A stretch of DNA of 64,000 nucleotides from Nectonema munidae (taxonomy: Eukaryota; Nematomorpha; Nectonematoida; Nectonematidae). The notes beneath the pieces are model-generated. The model did not search any database, was not told the origin of the DNA, and was given only the letters and a program-made list of their open reading frames with translations. The first letter of the stretch is position 1; each line of letters starts with the position of its first letter. A program made the position numbers and the translations under genes. This document shows, piece after piece, positions 1-10,800 of this stretch. The DNA lies in contig JAUIRK010000919.1 of NCBI GenBank assembly GCA_030549495.1, positions 1-64,000 of the forward strand, written 5' to 3'.

Positions 1-404
1 GTATTAAATTATTTATACTTTACTTTTTAAATCATTTATGTTTCTAAAATGATGCTTATGCAATAGAATTTATATAGGCTGAGCGTATATAGCGGCAAAA
101 ACGAACTTTTTTTTTTTAACAATTACCAACAAAAAAAACTATCATTACTTTTAAAGGTAAATTGAAGAGACCTATATTGTATATATCTAATAATATAACT
201 AATTCATTTTTTAATTTGATATAATACTAAAATAACTACATATTTTGTTATAATATAAGCCATTACTTTTTTCTTCAATCGCAGTTTATATTTTACAACA
301 CAACTTTTGATGCGTATAAAAGTAACAAAGATAATGTGTTATATTGGTGTATTTTCAATGATTTTTGCATTAACCACTCAAAAACTTTTCATATGGATTT
401 AACC

Positions 405-2301
405 CAGGGGCGCACATCTCAAAATTATTGGGGCGAATTTTTTTATTTTCAAAATTTCTGGTCTGGAAATACCACGGGAGACCAAATATTCAAGCAATCC
501 TTCAAAATATAGTGTATGCAGCGCATACGTTAATATATAAGACTACTTTTTTTTTTTACAAAATTGATGAAATTTAAAAACTATACTTCCAGCGAAAATA
601 TTTTGATTAAATTTGCATATCGCATATACACTAGTTTAAAAAATCCAAAATTATTATGGGGGCGAATAGGCTCTTATTTGAAAATGAATAAGCGTCTTCC
701 AAAAAAGACTCCTCTCTTGTCTATTCTATTCTATTTCATTTAAGATGTAAACTTTAACCCCCGCCCTATTAAGCTTAAAGTCAACAATGAATGAGAACTT
801 ATATATAGCTCCTTACTTCTCAATTCAAATAGATGCACACCATCTCCAAATGATGTGTAGAAAAGGGGTAAAGATATGAATTAACAATAAAAAAATTGGA
901 AATTTTATTGAATGAAAAAAATCATTAATTAATTTTCAGTTGTTCCTTCCTAAAAAATGAAAAAATATAAAACAGAACTAAAGTTAGAAAACTTGGTATT
1001 AGAATTTTTGTGCATAAGAATAAGTTTAAGTTAGTTAGACTCTCAAAAAAAGGGTATAAAATAAAGATAAAATTGTGCAAACAAAAATCAAACAATAAAT
1101 TAAGATTGCATTACTTCATTTTTCTCTGCATCATTCAAAAATAGTTTAAAAGCTAAATTGGTGCAGGCTACAAAAAGTAAAATAAGCTGTCATAAATAGA
1201 TCAAGTACATTTTGTTTCAATATTATATTTTTATTATAATAATCAACAAATTTTCTTAAAAAATGATTTAATTAATTATGTAGTGTTACAAAATTTAACA
1301 ATTGAACATTATAAAAATATCAATGCTCAAATATTAAACAAAGGAGTAATTTTGCTTTTAAACTGAATAGCTAGTCAAAATATTGATTCCCAAATAGCTA
1401 TTGAAAAAAATTTCTTGACTAAATTAAAGTTTTCAAATGTTACAAAATGTAACAAACGTACTGATAAAGATTAAGTGATCTTTATTGAAAAAATTTTTTA
1501 ACACGAGTCTGACAATATTAATTGATATAAAATTGTAACGGTTGAAAACTATTTTTCTCTCATTTAAAAAAACAAATTTTCGTTTTTTCAAAATTTTGGT
1601 GTATTGATGGAACTGAATTTTTACCAATATTCTGTGATTAATTTCAATAGCTGAACATTGGTATCGTGAAAAAAGGTCTAAAAAGATTGAACTTATATCT
1701 CGCTAAAAACTAGTTTCTAATGAGATAAAATAGAATTATTTTTAATTTAACTCTAAATACGATTTAGAGAGAAGAGAGCTGAATGAGATAGAAGAGCTTA
1801 AACAAGAGAAGAGAGCTTGAGTGTTTGAGTTTTAGCAGAGAAAGCGGAAGAGAAAAACAGAAGGAGACAGAAAGAGAAATAGAATCATTGTGACAGAAAA
1901 AGATGAGAAAATCTAGTGGATCATCAACATGTGTTTGCTCAAAAATACTACAAGGAGACAAAACATTGCTTACTTATTGTGTGCATATTTAAACAATGAA
2001 TTATTATTATTATATAGCTCTCACATCGTTTGTAAAATATTTTTGATGGGAATTTCAGAGCAGCTTGGCTTGAATCGAAAGTCTGCATTCCCTCTTTTAT
2101 TCTCTTATCTTACATTATGATGTATTCGAATGATTATTACATCATATAATGCGATCATCATACATGTTTTATAAACAAGCAGCAACTCTTACTTATAGAA
2201 AATTGGGGGGCGAATGTTATTTTCGCCCCCCCCCCCCGCCCTCCTGGATGTGCGCCCCTGATTGGAGTACGCTCCTCCTTCCCCCCAGATGTGCACCTCT
2301 G
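405..2301. mobile_element. hAT-like non-autonomous element with 8-bp target duplication
   Basis: The left end CAGGGGCGCACATCT (405-419) matches the inverted right end AGATGTGCACCTCTG (2287-2301). The flanks atttaacc (397-404) and gtttaacc (2302-2309) agree at 7 of 8 bases, and the interrupted LINE reads through when the element is removed. A CAGGGG start with an 8-bp target duplication fits the hAT superfamily. No transposase is visible. A second end-like sequence (GGATGTGCGCCCCTG) lies just inside the right end at 2246-2260. Parts are shared with 25568-25860 and 55541-55844, and the interior 1187-1555 is shared with 57404-57690, so the element is probably composite. Confidence 0.75.
1187..1560 (-). 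repeat. Interspersed repeat shared with 57404-57690
   Basis: This stretch resembles 57404-57690 over about 300 bases, starting with agctgtcataaatagatcaa and including the block cgagtctgacaatatt. The second copy continues into a piggyBac-like coding relic, so this copy may be the 3' portion of the same transposon family carried inside the larger element. It has no usable open frame. Confidence 0.5.
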
Positions 2302-2720
2302 GTTTAACCCATAAAAAGACTTCCTCTTTTTTATATGACATTGACCTTGAGCTATCCAAATCTTACAATTTTTTGGGCGTGATACTCACAAATAAACTTC
2401 AATGGGGTAAACATTATACGTGGTTTTAACGTGATTAGCCATTTTTTTGGTCCATTGTTTTTATTTAAGTCCTTCCCGGTAAACATAATATTTGAAATGT
2501 ATGGGGTACTTATTTTACCATAGTTAATGTACAGCATAATAAATTGAGGATACTGTATAAAGCACATACCGTATCTTCCAAAACTTTCTTCCTTCAAAAT
2601 TTGAAGATATTTACTATAGACAATTTCGTCTTTATCAATAAACATTAATTTTAGTTTCGATATCAAGAAGATTTTTGATTTTGAATAACATACCAAGTAC
2701 AATTGAAGTGGTCTTTAAAC

Positions 2721-3049
2721 ATTATTGAAATGATTAGAGAAACTAAGATTGTTACTCCTAAATAATTATAACCATTACACTTTTCAAGATAATTTTAATG
2801 GTTATCGTTATCTCTTTCGTTAATTTTTTGAAATTAAATACAAAGATAACAATACATGTTTACGTCAGCGTTTGTGTTGATTTCGTTGATTTTTCCTTTT
2901 ATATATTTTAACATCCAATGTTATAAAAGAGTATAAAATCCAGGCCTGATACATATTTATTCATGACTTCTATACTTCTGAAAATAATTATCTACTTTTT
3001 CTTGGTTTTAATTCTAAATTTAATGTATAATTCGACTCCTGTGCATTCA
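2721..3049. other. AT-rich spacer, nothing recognised
   Basis: No coding-like frame, repeat or RNA gene is apparent. The likely 3' side of the possible minus-strand gene at 3050-3333 begins here. Confidence 0.4.
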
Positions 3050-3333
3050 TTATTTCAAAGACAAGGTAATGAATCTGCGATCTTCATCTTCAGAAAACTG
3101 GAAAGGCTCTTTCGCAACCGACTACAACAGGGTCCAATCTGAAAATCATCTTTGTAATACAAATATTTAACAAAAATAGAATTTTAATAGCACTAGCATA
3201 GTCCAACATTTCGGTCAAAATTTCCAAACACCTTATAATCTATATCGAGTGCGGTGTAGTCTACAGAGCCACTTCTTCCTGAGCCACAACCTTTAACGTC
3301 CGGCTTTTCGGCATCAAAAGAAGCCGCAGACAT
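3050..3333 (-). CDS. Possible small two-exon gene, unrecognised, divergent from MOGS
   Basis: On the minus strand an ATG at 3333 opens a 34-codon frame starting MSAASFDAEKPDVKGCGSG and ending with GATTATAAG before a GT (donor at 3231-3230). Its base composition is clearly richer in GC than the surroundings. A possible second exon at 3121-3050 reads SVAKEPFQFSEDEDRRF and stops at TAA, using an acceptor TAG; a stronger-looking acceptor CAG at 3141-3139 would give another frame ending at 3055. I do not recognise the protein. It would be transcribed away from the MOGS start 1.4 kb to the right. It may be a real short gene, the remains of one, or a fragment of an unknown element. Confidence 0.25.
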
Positions 3334-4727
3334 CTCGATGTCGTCTTTAATTTTCTTAAGATAAAAGATATCTAGTCTTTTGTTTATGGCGTTATTGTTT
3401 TTCTATATTCATGCTATTTTTTCATAAAATCTTTTACATGATATGTTCAATTAAACATTTAAAGATTGGTTGTTTAAAACAAATTTTTTTATTATTTATT
3501 GCTTAATAAATGTTTTTTGTTAATTGTTTTTAAGTACAAATATAGTATTTGTAGAAATGGTATTTCTTTAAATTTGGATATTAGCAATGAAGTGAAAGTG
3601 CAAGAATCGCAAAATCTGATCATAAATAGAAGAAATTTCAAGCATATAAGTATGAATGAGTAGATGATGGCTCTTACCATTAATTCTTCAACATCGTACC
3701 ATTAATGCCAACCATTACTTTAACTAAAAACTACTGTTTTTTAAAACGAACTTTTGGAGTATAAACTCCTTTTTTAAAGCAAATATATATAAATGATAAA
3801 ATAGTGAAAAGGAGATGTAAAGAGAATGAGGAAGAAAAAAGATATTCTAGTTAGCAATATCACAAAAAAAGTGTCCAGTTTTTTTTTCATTTTTAAATTT
3901 GTTATAAACATTTTCCACCTTATTTTTCAATGTGCATATCTGTCAGAAATATTGTTTCTAAATTTCATAATACTTTTTTTGTCTTTTATCTATTTTATAG
4001 ATATTGATTCATTAGTAACATTAATTTTATTAGTTATTAGTAACATATACATCCAAAATTTTTGATATTTAACATCATTATAATTTTTCTTGTGCCTTGA
4101 CAAATCAAATCGAGTATCGACTATGGGGCACATAGAGGAAGTTAATCTCTTCTTGAGGATCCTTTTGGACAGATCACGCCTTGTTCAAACTATTTCTTAT
4201 TAACGTATTCATTTCTCATGATTTGTAAGATTTGTTTTAGGTGTGCGCGTTTTAAGTAAAATTTGTATTCGTGAAAAGTTGAAATAATGAAAGGGCTATG
4301 ATATCTGTTCACGAGAGGCTCTTTACTCCCCCACCACATATGGGCCTGCGCTTCAGGAGGTGTTCATTCAAAACTCCTCACCCTAATCCAATCATAAACT
4401 AGTAAAAGTAATAACGCGCACATTAGAACTTGTACGCAGTATTTGAATGTTCTTATCCTTGCCTCAAAAACTTGCGTCGATTTCGCGCCAAACTTTCCGT
4501 CTAAATGAATTTTTTGAACAAACAAAACTACTTAATATATACCTTCCTAAAACCTCATTAAAAATAAAAATCCAAGTAATGTATTTTTACCTCCTAGTAT
4601 TTTCAATTTTGGACCCTTTGTGGCCAATTACCAATGTTTTTGGAATGCCTGAACTTCATACTTTGATTTTGTCAATAGAATTTGGAAGTTTGTTAGCTGA
4701 TCGACCAAACCGTTATAACCGAGAAAC
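3334..4727. other. Upstream region of MOGS
   Basis: AT-rich DNA without a supported gene. It must contain the MOGS promoter and 5' UTR, but I cannot point to a TATA box or initiator with confidence. The segment 4090-4440 is less AT-rich and could include the promoter. Confidence 0.3.
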
Positions 4728-4897
4728 ATGGCCGGATACAAGCGTTTCAAGTCGAAAAAGGATTTGAATACAAGTGAAGATGTGAAGAATTATCAACCAG
4801 AATGTGGAAATATGTTTTCCAGAATTTCACTCTACGTCCTCACATTCAGCCTTCTCTGCACCCTACTAATTCATTTTTTCTATTCCCGAGAAAACAC
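4728..4897 (+). CDS. MOGS: MOGS exon 1 (start codon, cytosolic tail, membrane anchor)
   Basis: The ATG at 4728 sits in a good animal start context (aac ATG g). The exon encodes a Lys/Arg-rich tail (MAGYKRFKSKKDL) and a hydrophobic segment ISLYVLTFSLLCTLLIHFFY (residues 33-52), the type II anchor expected for this enzyme. It ends at AC before gtaact with phase 2, exactly what the acceptor at 17411 needs. Assignment rests on topology, phase and total length, since this part of the family is poorly conserved. Confidence 0.85.
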
Positions 4898-7800
4898 GTA
4901 ACTTCTTGATTTCTATAGCGTGACATATACCTTTATTTCAAAAGTTTCATTCTGCGATATCTAGTGGCGAAAATAATTTTAAGGCTTTTATAATTGATTT
5001 TTCAAATATCACTGATCCATTTCTCTTTATTACCATCCAGGTGGATGTTTGAATGTAATCCATCACATTCCATCTAAATCATTGGTCTGGCAATACCATA
5101 CAGAAGACAACATGCCTAACGCGTCTTACCCGGCTAATATGCTTAAATTTAAAAATCGTGAAAAACATTAATCAAAATTTTTCAATAAAATTTTGCACAC
5201 ATCTTGACATATGTTAAAATAATTAAAAACAAATTGACCGAATAAATTAATATAAAAATTTATAACTAAAAATCATTTTTTTTTAATGTGACCCTTAAAT
5301 CTGATATTTATCTTCCAAAATTTTGATGTTAGGTTTGATTTTTCAGAAATTAATTTTAATGTCACCACCTTCGCATTTAGCCTTTCCGATCACACTCAAA
5401 ATTCATTTTATCCATTTTGCATTTTTATCTTAGTTGAATCTCTTCATCTAATTTTAATCTAACAAACCTTTTAATTTTGCCAGAGAATTTAGTTCATAAA
5501 AAAAGCTTTTCAATAAACGATATAGCAGTAAATATTGTAAAAACGATTCTAAATCAACTGTCCAATGGATAATTGGCCAAGAACAAGTACCCAACAATTA
5601 GAATATTTTATTTTTTTAAACTATTTATTCACTGGAAATTTTTTTTCTTTCTAATTTGGACGACCAACTTCTAAAAAAAAGTAACAGATTTCAAATTTTC
5701 CAAAACTTTTTAGCCTCGGGAAGTTTTTTGTGGTGCCGTTGTCCACTGTTCACATAAGAATTATGTTCAAACTTTAAAAAAGTATCATACACACACAATA
5801 TCCGAAATGCGTGTCATCAAGGACTTGTTATTCGTAAGTTCTTGCGGCGCTATCTGAGAAATCCAAAACACACTAGCTAGCACTGCTTTGAGAGCCAAGA
5901 TAACATCACTTTGTGTTCTTTTATCATTCACATGCTCTTCGAAATTCCAACTCTCTTTTCAAGAACATTTCTTTTCTATTTTCTTTCCTTAATTTATTTA
6001 TAATAAAAATTAAAGGAAGTTTTTATTTTCTTCTCGTGAAATATCATCATAGTAGGCGTGAAACTTCCCTAGCTAGTAATTTTAGCAAAAATCTGCGTTT
6101 GAATCAAACAAAAAAATATTGTGTAGAATTTTTCTTGCTACTCAGTATGATTCTTACCAAGATGTTCTCACTTTATCATCATGATTACTACCATTAAAAT
6201 GATGTAAGCCCACGTTAAAACAAATCATTCATGTTTGAAATAACAAAAGTTTAAAGCTGCCATTTTAGTGAGTGAAAATAACGCTCTTAGATAGTCAACA
6301 GGAAAAGAATAATAGAACCGTTTGAAAGCATCAAGGCGATCTTCAAGTATTATGTAGCGAGAGATAACGTCTTTGCTTCGTATGTTTGAACGCTTATGTC
6401 TACTCATATTTAATATGAATTAATCTCACTCTAAAAAAAAATTAAAAAAAAAGGAGAGGATATTTTCTAAAATTGAAAGAACATAATATTTTCAGCATAA
6501 TATTTTCTATTTTCATTACCAGACGATCACTGTGTAACAAAGTTGAGGTTCAAAAAAAGTACAAACTAAATAAAGCCTTTTTTATAGATAAAAAACAACA
6601 CTTGACTTTCATTTTTCTATATTAGGAACCGTTTTTTTGTACTGAGATTTTTTCCTTGGTATATACTAGTAAACGTTATATATTGAAAATCATATTTATT
6701 TTTTAAAATAAAAAAATTAAATAATTTTAGTTCTTTTTGCTCTTTTGTAATGAGAATTATCTTCTTTTATCAGACTCCAACACTACTCTGCTAACATCCC
6801 AGCGCTCCACTCCTTTAAATCGTCTGTCCATCACCTTAATGTCTTGGTGAAATCTTTCACCATGTTCATCATATACCTTATCAATGTTTCTTTCAAAAAA
6901 TTCAAGTGAGAGTGAAGCATATGAACTTTAAGAGACATATAACAACGAATAGCATGATAGTGCTTTAACATGACATCAACAACTTGAACATAATTTTCTG
7001 TGTGATTCTTCCTCGAAAAAGTATTGCATACTTTCTTGAAAGACTCAGAAGCAAATTTTTCTTTTTCATCAAGATGTTCAAAAAAAATTCATCAAGCAAA
7101 ATTTTTCGGATTTGAGGACCTTCAAAGATGCCTTCTTTGATTTTAACTTGACTCAGAAATGGGAATTTTTTGTCAAGTATTCAAATGCAGAAGATTGTTT
7201 TTTCATTCCTTTGACAAACTGCTGAACAAACCAAGTTTAATATGCAAGCAAGGAAGAACTATTCTCTCCTTTTTGACAAGAGGTATATTTACAATATTAT
7301 TTTTCCCTATTTCTACTTCATGTCGGTATGGCCAATCTTTACGTACATAATGTTCTTTTCTATCTCTAGAATTCCACAAGCATATAAAGCAACAAAATTT
7401 TGTATATCCAAGTTGTAGACCAATCAGCATAGCGATAACTTTGAAGTCAGCACAAATATCCCAGTTATGAAGCTCATAATTTATTCTTGAAAGAATTTCT
7501 TTTATGTTTCCATAGGATTCTCTCATTATCTCACTGTAGAGTATTGGAACAGAAGGGTATCAATTAGTATTGTGAAGTAGAACGGCTTTGATGCTTTCTT
7601 TGGATGAATCTATGAAAAGCATCCAGTTACAACTATCATAAGGAAAATCTAGATGCTTCAAAAGTTCAGTAACGTTATTACAGAACGACAAGTCATCTTG
7701 CATTGTAAAAAGTGTAACTAAGCTCTCAGTGCGTCGTCTGAACATGCTAATTTTCACATCTTTTTTTCCTCAAGTCTGGATACCAAAAGCTCACTTTTGT

Positions 7801-10800
7801 CTTTGGTTAAATAAGGATCACGGCATAAATCATTTAAAGCTTTTTAAGAAAAGTGTATTGGCTTATTTTTGTTTTCTAATTGATCTGCTTTTTCACATTC
7901 ACTACTAAGGTGTTCATCTTCACTGCTAGAAATTTGTGTTTCTTGTTTTTGCGGGACTGGCACATGTAAGTCTTCTGAATGCTTTACAGGACGCATTGCT
8001 GATTGATCGCTTTGATAAATTATGTGCCTTTTCTTCTTGGCTGTAGTATATCTCGTAAAATCTTATTGACAGAAATACCAATCGTTGGGGTGATTTTCTT
8101 GCTCGCGACATATCATTGGTATATCAAACTTCATTTGAACATTTTTCCGGGTAACCAAGCACTCAATGTCTTTACACAGACCAAGCAACAAATGTGAGGA
8201 GTCTATGAACTATCTCGAAGAAGAAGAAGAAGAAGAAGAATTTATTTCGCATAACAAAGAAAACAATAATAATATTCATGTCATTTCACCATTATAAAAT
8301 ATTTATGAAGAAAGATGTGTTACAAATTTTACGTTAAAATGCGAGGATACTCAAAAGGCCATTTCAAGCCGCTGGTATGAGTATCCTAATGGAATTGATT
8401 TTATCGAGAACAAATATAGAAAAGTTAACAATATATGTAAAAATGTATTTGAAAATAGTTTATTTAATGATCATAAAATAAATAATTACATCATAGAAAA
8501 GAATGGCGAATAAATAACTAAATAGTAAAAAAAAGGAAGAAAAAACATGACAAAGAAGGAAAGATTATACAAATGCTACGAATCATATATGAAGACAGGG
8601 CTTGATAAATATTTATGTATAATTATGGAGAAAATTATTCAGAATACTCAAGATGAGGGTATATAATAGGAGTTAGTGTTATTACGTTGAACATAAGAAA
8701 CAATGCTCAATATTACAATTCATTTCATAAAGTGTTCTTTTATTTTATATTTAAAATGATAAGACGAAGAACAAATGAGTTCCTAGTTATATAAAAATTC
8801 ATTCCAAAAGCATATTACTTTATATTTTAAATACCTTTAGAAGTTGAAAGCCTAAAATATGGGATTACAAATTTAGTTTGAAACCGCAGCGAGTGATGAG
8901 GATTTTGATATATTGAGGAAATCCAATCATGAAAATTATAGGAAGCATATTATGATTGTATTTGTATATAAATTTTGATATCTAAACATCATATATATCC
9001 TTTAATTTCAATAAATTATTATTAACAAACGATGGTGTGGTGTGCTCTCTGTACTTTAAATTAAATACTGTTCTTAAAACTTTCTTTTGTAAAATTTCAA
9101 GCTTAGAAATATTAGCATGAACCCAATACTACGCTATAGTAAAAATGAGGTAACACCAAAGAATTACATAAATTTAATTTAATGTTTATATTGAAATAAT
9201 TTTAAAATCTTTTAAACAAACCAAGTACACTACTTACTTTAGAAGACAAGTAATTTACATGATCTGACCATGAACACTTATTGTTCACCATTAAACCTAA
9301 AAGATTAAACTTATCAACTGTCTCAAAACCAAACCTACTGGTATATAATTTGCGACAAGTAATATTGTTATTAGAAAATACCATTGCTTTTGATTTATCA
9401 TGATTTATCTTTAGAGAATTTGCAATGCACCATTTGTTTATTGAATTTAAATTTGAAGAAATATCCTCAGAAATATTAGAAAGGGTACTAAATCTAGAAA
9501 GTGGCAATAATAGTGTTATGTCATCAGCAAACAAGTAATAATCAAATATCGTATTTGAAGTGTAAATATCATTTATATATAAGCAAAACAGCATTGGCCC
9601 CAAAATGGAACCCTGAGGTACTCCAGAAGAAGTATGTTTTATCGAGGAATTTATATTGTCTATAGTAACAAGTTGTTGTCTATATGAAAGATATGATTCA
9701 AAAAAAGATATAGTAGACTGAGAAAAGCCAAAATGATCCAATTTTATTAAAAGTTTTGAATGTGAAATCGTATCGAACGCTTTACTTATAATTTTTTCGA
9801 AAAGTTTTGATAGCGTATTGATAATATTTATAGGCCTATAATTATTGATTGAAAATTTATTTCCTTTTTTGAAAACGGGAATCACTTTTGCAAGTTTAAA
9901 TGAAGTAGGATAAACACTGAACTCGATACATGAATTGAAGGCAATAACTAGATATTTGATTATGTAGTTTAATATCAAACTCAATTTATATATTGAAATA
10001 TTGCTGATATCACATGAATTTTTTGATTTGATTTCATTCATTGCAGTAATAATGTCGATTTCATTTATTTTACTTAGAGGTGATTAACTTTTTCTAGATA
10101 ATTAGATACGTTATCATTTATATTATCATTAGTTGTGTCTGTGATTGATGTCATTGTAAATTGATCATTAAACATATTTGTAATTGTTTCTAAGTTAGTT
10201 TCTATTTTATCATTTATTTTAATCGCATATTTTTCATTTTTACATGGTTTAATTATTTTATTAATTTTATTCCAAGTGTCCTTGGGTGAACCTATACCGC
10301 TAAAGATTTTAGAATAATAATTTTTTTTAAATGTTTGATTTTAGTTTTAACCTCGTTTCTATATTTAATAAATTCCTTTTTGAGTTTGGTTATTTGTATT
10401 ACATTTTTTTAACCTTGCATGACAGATATCTCTTATTTTAATCAGATTGAGTAAATCAAATGTTATCCAATAATTTTGTTTATGATTATATTTTGAATTT
10501 TTATTTAATATCTTTATTTTAGTGCACTCGTTTACTATTTTTGCAATTTTAAAATTAATCGAATTGGCCAATTCTTCCGGCAGATCAAGATTAGGTTTAG
10601 TAAAGTTAAACCAATCAAATCTAGCTACTTTTTCAACGAATTTATTTTTATTAAATGATTTCGAAAAACGAAAAGATGAGCATGATTCCTTTATGTTCAA
10701 AGAAAATAAAATAATATTATGATCCGATAATGATGTAGGGAAGATAAAAGATTTATAAATAGATACGTTTATTGGTATAAAAATATTGTCTATCCTGATA

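Larger units (their letters stand above)
300..2720 (+). mobile_element. LINE reverse-transcriptase C-terminal fragment, split by an insertion
   Basis: Two short stretches of LINE ORF2 flank a 1.9-kb insertion. Before it, 300-404 reads like the region after the RT catalytic box (NVLYWCIFNDFCINHSKTFH). After it, 2302-2700 continues in the same reading frame with the common motif SYNFLGVILTNKLQWGKHY. Removing the insertion and one target copy gives one open frame through DLTHKKTS. Further on the frame breaks several times. There is no endonuclease and no identifiable 3' end, so this is a truncated fossil. The assignment to LINEs rests on the FLGVI motif and its context; the clade is not clear. 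Confidence 0.6.

Noticed and set aside
4447-4767. A 106-codon plus-strand frame overlapping the MOGS start.
   Set aside because: It has no recognisable features, and the MOGS ATG at 4728 lies in another frame that joins correctly to the rest of the gene.
8215-8240. A free-standing GAA microsatellite.
   Set aside because: It is the 3' tail of the LINE that follows on the minus strand, as at 54385.
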